Assembly: GCA_037178625.1 (NCBI GenBank)
Contig: CM074143.1
Coordinates: 930,001-994,000, forward strand
DNA from: Skeletonema tropicum
Taxonomy: Eukaryota > Bacillariophyta > Thalassiosirophyceae > Thalassiosirales > Thalassiosiraceae
Direction of reading: 5' to 3'
DNA length: 64,000 nt
Position 1 is the first letter of the stretch. Every line of letters begins with the position of its first letter. Made by a program: the position numbers and the translations under genes. Of this stretch, positions 1-8,352 are shown piece after piece. The notes beneath the pieces were generated by a model that saw only the letters and a list, made by a program, of their open reading frames with translations, was not told the DNA's origin and ran no database searches.

Positions 1-2740
1 TGACCTATAGCGCATCTATCGTCACCAATAAGTGCACGAGCCGCTTCTAGTGGCCCAATATATTCGGTGGTAATGAAAAAGAAGCAAACGACAACGTCAA
101 AGATTGATTGCACTGATAGAACCGAAGCTATACCCTGATAGCTGATCTGAGAGGTCCAGTGTACGCTGGCATGCAGCACCACAATGAACTATAGCGCATC
201 TATCGTCACCAATAAGTGCACGAGCCGCTTCTAGTGGCCCAATATATTCGGTGGTAATGAAAAAGAAGCTCATGAGAACGTCAAAGATTGATTGCACTGA
301 TAGAACCGAAGCTATACCCTGATAGCTGATCTGAGAGGTCCAGTGTACGCTGGTATGCAGCACCACAATGAACTATAGCGCATCTATCGTCACCAATAAG
401 TGCACGAGCCGCTTCTAGTGGCCCAATATATTCGGTGGTAAGGAAAAAGAAGCAAACGACAACGTCAAAGATGGATTGCACTGATAGAACCGAAGCTATA
501 CCCTGATAGCTGATCTGAGAGGTCCAGTGTACGCTGGCATGCAGCACCACAATGACCTATAGCGCATCTATCGTCGCCAATAAGTGCACGAGCCGCTTCT
601 AGTGGCCCAATATAGTCGGTGGCGAAGCCGAGAAAGCTCATGAGAACGTCAAAGATTGATTGCACAGATAGAACTTTAGTTATGTATCATAGCTGATCTG
701 TGAGGTCCAGTGTACGCTGGCATGCAGCACCACAATGACCTATAGCGCATCTATCGTCACCAATAAGTGCACGAGCCACTTCTAGTGGCCCAATATATTC
801 GGTGGTAAGGAAAAAGAAGCAAACGACAACGTCAAAGATTGATTGCACTGATAGAACCGAAGCTATACCCTGATAGCTGATCTGAGAGGTCCAGTGTACG
901 CTGGCATGCAGCACCACAATGAACTATAGCGCATCTATCGTCACCAATAAGTGCACGAGCCGCTTCTAGTGGCCCAATATAGTCGGTGGCGAAGCCGAGA
1001 AAGCTCATGAGAACGTCAAAGATGGATTGCACTGATAGAACCGAAGCTATACCCTCTTAGCTGATCTGAGAGGTCCAGTGTACGCTGGCATGCAGCACCA
1101 CAGTGAACTATAGCGCATCTATCGTCACCAATAAGTGCACGAGCCGCTTCTAGTGGCCCAATATATTCGGTGGTAATGAAAAAGAAGCAAACGACAACGT
1201 CAAAGATTGATTGCACTGATAGAACCGAAGCTATACCCTGATAGCTGATCTGAGAGGTCCAGTGTACGCTGGCATGCAGCACCACAATGACCTATAGCGC
1301 ATCTATCGTCGCCAATAAGTGCACGAGCCGCTTCTAGTGGCCCAATATAGTCGGTGGCGAAGCCGAGAAAGCTCACGAGAACGTCAAAGATGGATTGCAC
1401 TGATAGAACCGAAGCTATACCCTGATAGCTGATCTGAGAGGTCCAGTGTACGCTGGCATGCAGCACCACAATGACCTATAGCGCATCTATCGTCACCAAT
1501 AAGTGCACGAGCCGCTTCTAGTGGCCCAATATCAATATATTCGGTGGTAATGAAAAAGAAGCAAACGACAACGTCAAAGATTGATTGCACTGATAGAACC
1601 GAAGCTATACCCTGATAGCTGATCTGAGAGGTCCAGTGTACGCTGGCATGCAGCACCACAATGACCTATAGCGCATCTATCGTCACCAATAAGTGCACGA
1701 GCCGCTTCTAGTGGCCCAATATATTCGGTGGTAATGAAAAAGAAGCTCATGAGAACGTCAAAGATTGATTGCACTGATAGAACCGAAGCTATACCCTGAT
1801 AGCTGATCTGAGAGGTCCAGTGTACGCTGGCATGCAGAACCACAATGAGATATAGCGCATCTATCGTCACCAATAAGTGCACGAGCCGCTTCTAGTGGCC
1901 CAATATATTCGGTGGTAAGGAAAAAGAAGCAAACGACAACGTCAAAGATGGATTGCACTGATAGAACCGAAGCTATACCCTGATAGCTGATCTGAGAGGT
2001 CCAGTGTACGCTGGCATGCAGCACCACAATGACCTATAGCGCATCTATCGTCGCCAATAAGTGCACGAGCCGCTTCTAGTGGCCCAATATAGTCGGTGGC
2101 GAAGCCGAGAAAGCTCATGAGAACGTCAAAGATGGATTGCACTGATAGAACTTTAGTCATGTATCGTAGCTGATCTGTGAGGTCCAGTGTACGCTGGCAT
2201 GCAGCACCACAATGAACTATAGCGCATCTATCGTCACCAATAAGTGCACGAGCCGCTTCTAGTGGCCCAATATATTCGGTGGTAATGAAAAAGAAGCAAA
2301 CGACAACGTCAAAGATTGATTGCACTGATAGAACCGAAGCTATACCCTGATAGCTGATCTGAGAGGTCCAGTGTACGCTGGCATGCAGCACCACAATGAA
2401 CTATAGCGCATCTATCGTCGCCAATAAGTGCATGAGCCGCTTCTAGTGGCCCAACATAGTCGGTGGTGATGAAAAAGAAGCAAACGATAACGTCAAAGAT
2501 GGATTGCACTGATAGAACCGAAGTTATACTCTCGTAGCTCATCTGAGAGGTCCAGTGTAAGCTGGCAAGCAGCACTACAATTAACTACATACAGCGCATC
2601 TATCGTCGCCAATAAGTGCACGAGCCGCTTCTTTTGGCCCATTTTAGTTGGGGGCGATGCCATAGAAGCTCATTAGAACGTCAAAGAAGGTTTGCACTGA
2701 TACAATCTTTGCTACAGCAACGTAGCTGATCTGAGATTGC
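1..2740. repeat. Tandem satellite array, ~184 bp unit, about 15 copies
   Basis: Copies begin at about 6, 190, 374, 558, 741, 925, 1109, 1293, 1477, 1667, 1851, 2035, 2218, 2402 and 2588, each opening with a tatagcgcatctatcg-like sequence. Spacing is 184 bp, with two 183 bp units and one 190 bp unit caused by a 6 bp duplication near 1530. The copies differ mainly in a block that reads either ttcggtggtaatgaaaaaga or gtcggtggcgaagccgagaa. The last copy (about 2588-2740) is strongly decayed, which marks the right edge; the left edge lies outside the window. Every copy has an open frame of about 89 codons on the minus strand, but 184 is not a multiple of 3, so neighbouring copies are in different frames and a repeat protein is unlikely. 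I treat it as non-coding satellite DNA. Confidence 0.95.
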
Positions 2741-3286
2741 ACATAAGTGTACAGAGTGTGTGATCCAGAGGTAAGAGTATCGGACAATACTTGCAAATCA
2801 GTTTCTGCAGCTGCAGCTGATACTCTTGCTTAGGCGTCGGTATCGTTTTCATCAATCTCATAACTTTTGCATGCGTTTTTGTGAGGTGAACGAGTTTGAG
2901 CAGACATGAGAATAGGGATAGGGTGCATCCGACTAGCCTACAATTTGCTACAGCAAATGTCAATCACTAGTTCCTTGTATAGCATAACATCCATTCATAA
3001 CATCCAATGTAAAACTGATTGAGTTTTTCGAGTGCTTTTTGCTCTGGTGGAGTTGATTCTGGTATCGAGCATATTTACTGCGGATGACATTGTTCAGCAT
3101 TGTTCCCATGTGATACATGGCGAATGGCGATAGCGCCGGCCGGGGCGGGTTCACTCCCTTCTGCGGACCCGCCATTTTCATCCCATCACTTTTGCTTGTT
3201 TCATCGACACACCCATCCACCACAATACTTCTTACGTCATGGCATTGCCATAGCCGAAAAATCTACCATCCTTTCTTTGCAGCAAC
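2741..3286. other. Intergenic region before the tocopherol methyltransferase
   Basis: Unique sequence between the satellite edge and the gene at 3287. A short GC-rich segment around 3135-3175 can form a weak hairpin (gcgggt with acccgc). I see no convincing gene. Short open frames on both strands have no recognisable domain. Confidence 0.5.
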
Positions 3287-4389
3287 ATGACCAATAACTG
3301 GTTACGTCTTTACCTCTGTGCGATCTGCTTGTGCGGAATTGCCGCATTTGCCCCATCTTCCTCGGCGTCAAAACGCGCCAGCACCTCTCTCTACGGAGTC
3401 CGTAGTGCGGTTCGAAGGGCCAGAGATTCATTGTTGTCCAAGGATCGGAATGATAAAGATTTGAAGGACGGGATTGCGTTTTTCTACGACCGTTCGTCAA
3501 AGCTGTGGGAAGATGTGTGGGGTGAACATATGCATCAGTAAGTGACAGTGTATGAGCATGATATAATTTAAAATGCCTAATGTGTGAAAGATATCTAATT
3601 TCTCCTCGACCCATCAGCGGCTACTACATACCAGAGGATAGGACAGATCATGTTCAAGCTCAGATTGATTTAATCGACGAAGTTTTGAAGTGGGCAGAAG
3701 TTGATGATAAAAATCCACCCAAAAACGTAGTAGATGTTGGCTGTGGCATCGGTGGTTCATCACGACACATTGCAAAAAAGTATGACTGCAAGGCACAAGG
3801 AATCACATTGAGTCCATACCAAGCCAACAGGGGCAACGAATTGGCAAAGGAACAGGGATTATCCGATAAAGCATCCTTTCAGGTAGCCGATGCATTGGAC
3901 ATGCCATTTGCGAACGATTCCTTTGATTTGGTCTGGTCACTTGAATCTGGAGAACACATGCCCGACAAAACAAAGTTTGTGAACGAATTGATGCGTGTTG
4001 CTGCGCCTGGTGGAAGAGTTATCATTGTAACGTGGTGTCATCGCGACTTGGAAGTAGGCGAACCCAGTTTATCCAAGAAAGAGGAGAAAATCTTGGCAAA
4101 AATTAACAGAGCGTACTATCTTCCAAAGTGGTGTAGTGTTGATGACTATTGCAAATTGCTAGAGAAAGAAGGAGCTGTAGATATCAAACGCGAAGACTGG
4201 TCGTATATTATTGCACCGTTTTGGAAAGCAGTTATCAAAAGCAGCTTGAATCTAAAGAGTGTTGTTGGCTTGCTAAAGTCTGGTTTCTCGACAATTCGAG
4301 GAGCGTATGCCATGTTTTTAATGTTGAAGGGATTTGATGCAGGTGTCATTAAGTTTGGTTTGATCACGTGTACAAAGAAGGCGGAGTAG
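3287..4389 (+). CDS. Gamma-tocopherol methyltransferase, plastid-targeted
   Basis: Two exons, 3287-3537 and 3618-4389, with an 80 nt GTAAGT...CAG intron, give a 340-residue protein. The junction restores the family signature WGEHMHHGYY and the frame continues without a stop. The class I SAM-binding motif VVDVGCGIGGSSRH starts near residue 121, followed by SLESGEHMPD and the C-terminal region of tocopherol methyltransferases. These enzymes methylate gamma- or delta-tocopherol at the chromanol ring using S-adenosylmethionine, the last step of vitamin E synthesis in plastids. The N-terminus is a hydrophobic signal peptide ending in AAFAPSS, the ASAFAP-type motif used for import into stramenopile complex plastids, followed by a Ser/Arg-rich transit segment. 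An MPBQ methyltransferase is a less likely alternative. The start is the first ATG and the only one that keeps the signal peptide whole. Confidence 0.88.
3538..3617 (+). other. Spliceosomal intron of the tocopherol methyltransferase gene
   Basis: An 80 nt intron with donor CA|GTAAGT and acceptor CCATCAG|C. Removing it joins the codon for the second His of the MHHGYY motif. Its length matches the other introns inferred in this window (80-121 nt). Confidence 0.88.
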
Positions 4390-5224
4390 GAGGAATAGAT
4401 GTGTTGCATGTTGTCTGTAAGTAACTCTACTTAGTGGGCTTTGCAGTAACCAATATGTGCACGAGGAAGAAGCAAAGTATTGAGTAAAAGTTGGTCTGTT
4501 ATATTTAATACTTGTACCTCTCTTCTCATGCCTTTCCACTTTCCACCACATCCTCTAGAAGAGTAGAACTTTCCTCGTGGAGAGCTTGAAGAGCATTACA
4601 GGATTACCACGAACATTATATGTACTCTCACGCCGCTCAGGCCACGTAAATCTAAGTACATGAGCAGCACGATTTGGATTTTGATGATAGAGCATAGACT
4701 TCCACCATCACAACTTGACCAGGCAGGAGCAGGAGAAGGCGGCGAGTGATCAAGGAAAGAGCGAATTGCTGCTGCTGACCTACTGGCGCTTGCTGGACCT
4801 CATCAGGTCATATTCCATACTCCTACAGTGAGGACACGATTGTTGCATGGTTTCTGAGTTGCATGGTTTCAGTTGCTGCATGATTTGGAAGGCTGTCATG
4901 GTCCTGTCCGTCGTCCGTTATTTACTAGTAATACTGCGTACTTGTACTTTTCAAAGTTGCATGTTGCATGGTTGAAGGCAGGTCACGGTTGCTGCATGAT
5001 AAAAGCTGGCCATGCATGGTAGGTACAATACCACGCAACAATATCTACGTACATACGTGTAATCTAACACGTGTCCTCACTGTAGTCCTATGTTCAGTTG
5101 CACGGAATAAGTCGAAAGTGAAAGGAAAATGAGGCAAAAATGAAAAATGGACAAAAATCTAAAATATCCGACGAAACGTCAGTCATTCAATATCAATCGT
5201 TGGAGAGGATCATAATTATCGACA
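4390..5224. other. Intergenic region containing a MITE candidate
   Basis: This is a gap of about 835 bp between two co-oriented genes. It holds the TA-flanked inverted-repeat element at 4826-5082 and scattered gttgcatg motifs. No gene is evident. Confidence 0.6.
4826..5082. mobile_element. Tc1/mariner-type MITE candidate, 257 bp
   Basis: A perfect 13 bp terminal inverted repeat (CAGTGAGGACACG at the left, its reverse complement CGTGTCCTCACTG at the right) is flanked on both sides by TA. The symmetry extends one base beyond each TA, giving a 16 bp perfect inverted repeat. TA target duplication plus a CAGT-starting terminus is typical of the Tc1/mariner superfamily. The interior is non-coding and has several gttgcatg(g/a)tt repeats. 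It would be a non-autonomous element; no transposase is present in it. Confidence 0.6.
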
Positions 5225-5893
5225 ATGAAAGGACATATCGCTGCTGTAGTCGCCCTTGGCCTTAGTGGTGCTCATGCATTCACTGCATCGCCATCTTCTT
5301 TACCGCGAGGTGTCACGCAGCTGAATGCTTCCTCCTCACCAGATGATCAATTTCTATCATCTCGTCGGAAGGTGTTCTCCTCGATCCTAGCCGGAGCTGC
5401 TACTGTTGCAACATCGGCAAGTGCCGCTGAACCACGTACTCTTGCACAAATTTCTGGTTCTGGACTTGTATTCAAAGATACACTTATTGTGGAGGCATTC
5501 GACGACCCAAAAGTTAAGGGAGTAACACTCTACGTTAGCAACTTTGAACGTCCCTTAACTGAACGTGTCCAAAAGGATTTCTTCACGGAGCCAAGTTATG
5601 CAAGTGTAGTTGCCGTGAAGACTGGACCAATTGAATTAGCAGATAACATTGACAAATCAAATAAGGGTGAGGCCGTTTTCAGTGAAAAGAAATCACTCCT
5701 CTTCAAGGAATTGAGGGTGCAGAGAATTTATGACGAGGAGAAGAAAAGTCTTGTGTACGTTTCATTCAACACTCGTTTGGATAAGGGAAGTGATACAAAC
5801 AAGAGTCGTTTTAAGAGCTCTGTTTCCGCTGTTGCTATTGAACCTGAAGGTCCTCCTTTGCCTCCTCCACAACCGGTTGCGAAGCCTGAGTAA
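5225..5893 (+). CDS. CreA-family protein, predicted thylakoid lumen
   Basis: A 222-residue single-exon protein. From about residue 75 it matches the CreA family: VEAFDDPKVKGVTLYVS (from residue 89), VKTGPIELADNI, then VFSEKKSLLFKELRVQRIYD and a terminal SAVAIEPEG. Bacterial CreA is a small exported protein of unknown biochemical role. The presequence is layered: an ER signal peptide ending in GAHAFTAS (ASAFAP-type plastid motif), a Ser-rich transit segment, and then SRRKVFSSILAGAATVATSASA, a twin-arginine signal with an A-x-A cleavage site. That arrangement predicts Tat export into the thylakoid lumen. The C-terminus is proline-rich. The function is unknown; the family assignment is good, and the location is inferred from the presequence. 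Confidence 0.82.
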   Translation: MKGHIAAVVALGLSGAHAFTASPSSLPRGVTQLNASSSPDDQFLSSRRKVFSSILAGAATVATSASAAEPRTLAQISGSGLVFKDTLIVEAFDDPKVKGVTLYVSNFERPLTERVQKDFFTEPSYASVVAVKTGPIELADNIDKSNKGEAVFSEKKSLLFKELRVQRIYDEEKKSLVYVSFNTRLDKGSDTNKSRFKSSVSAVAIEPEGPPLPPPQPVAKPE

Positions 5894-6132
5894 TGGATAA
5901 GACAGTGAATAGATCATCTGCTACACTTATAGCTAGTTTTACTACATTTAAATTATTGGCCCATTCTTAGAGCAAAAACGGTTGAGTGACTATGCTTTTA
6001 CATTATCACAAATAACCAAATACACAGATGATTCTTTCCTACACCATTGTCGATTGAAGTCTCATCCTTGAACTCTTTACCTCTACTAGTTCAGGTGAGA
6101 AACCTCTTGTTTTCCAAAAGAAAAAATCCACT

Positions 6133-7071
6133 TTACGTGAGATCAATATCATCGTCGCCCTCAATACCATCTCCAGATGAATCCTCTATCGATCTCTTCA
6201 CCTTAACCAGCATACTCGTCTTCCAAGGATCCAACTTGGAAATGCGATCATACTCAAAGCACGCCGTAGCAAATCCCTCCGGATCAAATTCTTCCACACA
6301 TTCCACGAGCTGTTTGGAAAACTTTCCCTCACGAGATTCGCCAAATGTATAGTCCACTGAGTCAAATCGAGAGTATGCCTGGGAGGCACCGATGGAATCT
6401 CCATTGGCAAGGTGACACATGACAGCATGTAGAAAATGATTTTTGGCATTGTACTTCAAAAGATTCGACTCGAGACATTGTTTCCCCAACGATTCATAAA
6501 TTTCCGCCGCTCTCAATAACTCCGGCGGGTCCAATGCACCCGAACTCAACTCCGCTACCTTTTGCAAACACGATGATGCTTGTGATTTCGCCTGTTCCAT
6601 CTCAAACAATTCTGCCGCCTGTTCATATGACGCAATAGCGGCAGTAACGGCATCCCCAGATGCATCATCTTCACTCTCAAAAATCTCCGCAATTTGCTTG
6701 GATAATTTCGCCGCCTGATTCAACCTCCCCGCATCACACAAAAGAGTCACCGCCGATCGATAACACCCCACTGCCTCACTCGAATTTCCCTTTTTGAAAC
6801 ACGCTCCCGCATCCGACAGACATTTACTTGCCTCCCCCAAACTATTCAATTTGTCCTTATACAACTCCGCAGCTCGCTTATACGCATTTCCAGCTTCCTC
6901 GTTCCACCCCCCAACTTTGTAGGCGTTGGCGGCCCGGGTGAAAGATTCGGCGGCATCTTCGAATTTGCGTTCGGTGGAGGAGGCAAACCAGGTGGATTTG
7001 GAGAGGGTGGTTTCGGCTTCTTTGAGAAAGGCGTCGCCTTTGCTGCGTTGGACTTGGGCTACGGCGGACAT
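6133..7071 (-). CDS. Alpha-SNAP (soluble NSF attachment protein)
   Basis: A 312-residue protein from the ATG at 7071. It has the all-helical TPR-like repeats of Sec17/alpha-SNAP: KFEDAAESFTRAANAYK, WNEEAGNAYKRAAELY, EAVGCYRSAVTLLCDAGRL, and AIASYEQAAELFEMEQAKS. It ends in an acidic tail, GDDDIDLT, with the conserved penultimate Leu that stimulates the NSF ATPase in characterised homologues. The protein recruits NSF to SNARE complexes for disassembly after membrane fusion. An in-frame ATG lies 40 codons upstream (7191), but those residues do not resemble the family, so I prefer 7071; the start there, MSAVAQVQRSKGDAFLKEAE, gives a typical family length. A hydrophobic STWF loop near the start fits the membrane-contact loop of SNAPs. 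Confidence 0.9.
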   Translation of the reverse strand: MSAVAQVQRSKGDAFLKEAETTLSKSTWFASSTERKFEDAAESFTRAANAYKVGGWNEEAGNAYKRAAELYKDKLNSLGEASKCLSDAGACFKKGNSSEAVGCYRSAVTLLCDAGRLNQAAKLSKQIAEIFESEDDASGDAVTAAIASYEQAAELFEMEQAKSQASSCLQKVAELSSGALDPPELLRAAEIYESLGKQCLESNLLKYNAKNHFLHAVMCHLANGDSIGASQAYSRFDSVDYTFGESREGKFSKQLVECVEEFDPEGFATACFEYDRISKLDPWKTSMLVKVKRSIEDSSGDGIEGDDDIDLT

Positions 7072-7582
7072 ATTCTTATTTCGCAAGTAGGATGATTGAG
7101 TTACTTCCATTCCAGTCCTCTTTCCAACTGAATTGATAACACTAAAGTAATGCAATTGAGCTGTGCCGTTGCAATGACTGACTGCATACATATCTTATGC
7201 CAAATCCATGCTCAAAATTTTTTGAGGTTTTTTAGAGTACATATGTGAAATCGTACCTTAGACCTCACATAAGTACGCACTGTCAAGCGTATTTCCGAAA
7301 ATCATCAGCGAACTCTGAAGAACAACTACCAGAAAGTCACTATTGTCTTAAGTTAGATTATGTAAACTGGTTTAGAAAGAAATAATAGTAGGAATTAGTA
7401 TGAACAAAATCAATAACTTCAATGTGCGACTGCTGGCAGCATTATCTGTCCAGGCCGGGCTTGTCCAGGGCTCAAGTGCACAAAAAGAGAGTGAGGAAGG
7501 AAGCAAGGGAGCAGGGGAGAGAGCGTGCGTGACATAATCATGATGACCCCCAACGTTCTATCTAATCACTAATGATGGAATC
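7072..7582. promoter_or_regulatory. Divergent intergenic region, alpha-SNAP / hypothetical
   Basis: About 510 bp between two head-to-head starts, so it should carry both promoters. I see no clear TATA or Inr element. Confidence 0.4.
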
Positions 7583-8185
7583 ATGATGGCAACGGCAAGC
7601 GCAACCACCAACGAACTCGCGTCAAATGACAGAGATGGGCTACCTTCACCACGCAGACGGGCGGGTGGGCGAAGGGGCATGAATAGTTTAAACAGCTCAT
7701 TCACAGCTGGTTCCGTATCGAAAACCGAACAAAATTCCGATGACAAGCCTCCATCAGAATCTGCTGAAGCCGATGATGGTGCAGCACCTACGCGACGTAC
7801 ACCAATTGCATCGAGAAGGCAACGAGGTGGATCTCTAGGAAACAACCTATCCAACTCACTTAATCGTAGCGTGAAGGGAATTGAACGGACCGAAGGACGG
7901 CTTAGCGTGAGCTTTACTGACGGCCGAGGTCTATCATCATCAACTATTGCCGACATATTATCTGGATCAGGCCTTGACCCTGACGAATCAAATTCAGATG
8001 CAGAACAATCGGTGAAGGAAATGGTGGAAGATCAAGAGGAGGCGATGGAGGGACGGGATAGTTTGGGAAGCTTGGGAGGCGCTGCATCACCACGAAGTCG
8101 TAAGATATCGAGGCCTAAATTGCAGACAATTGTTTCTCAGAGAAGTTTGGAATTTGATTTATCGGATGGGAGTGATGAAGATTGA
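7583..8185 (+). CDS. Ser/Arg-rich hypothetical protein
   Basis: A 200-residue, low-complexity, probably disordered protein. It has recurring patches of the form S-L-x-x-S-L/F and R-R: SPRRRAGGRRGMNSLNSSF, ASRRQRGGSLGNNLSNSLNRS, and RKISRPKLQTIVSQRSLEFDLSDGSDED at the end. The many S-P, R-x-x-S and acidic-S sites could be phosphorylated. I recognise no domain. It is kept as a gene because the frame is long, starts with ATG and shows consistent repeated motifs; a competing open frame on the other strand (7558-7956) is less convincing. Confidence 0.5.
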   Translation: MMATASATTNELASNDRDGLPSPRRRAGGRRGMNSLNSSFTAGSVSKTEQNSDDKPPSESAEADDGAAPTRRTPIASRRQRGGSLGNNLSNSLNRSVKGIERTEGRLSVSFTDGRGLSSSTIADILSGSGLDPDESNSDAEQSVKEMVEDQEEAMEGRDSLGSLGGAASPRSRKISRPKLQTIVSQRSLEFDLSDGSDED

Positions 8186-8352
8186 TTGTATTCGTCGATT
8201 CGTCAGGAGAAATATTAGGGGGATATATCCCAACAAGTTCACGTTTTCCAACACATAATCCAAAAGCGACGGTCCTGGGTAGGGGGAGAGAAACAAACAA
8301 GAACACAAACCCACCTCCAGTAATGATGTAATGTATAGTAGTATATAACTTA

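Noticed and set aside
97..2575. Repeated ~89-codon minus-strand frames as a gene family or tandem-repeat protein
   Set aside because: The 184 bp period shifts frame at each unit, the frames overlap, and several have no ATG start. They are better explained as satellite DNA.
1..2740. CRISPR array
   Set aside because: Units are long, contiguous and have no spacers; the genome is eukaryotic.
7071..7191. Upstream ATG for alpha-SNAP
   Set aside because: The extra 40 residues do not resemble SNAP proteins or a targeting signal.
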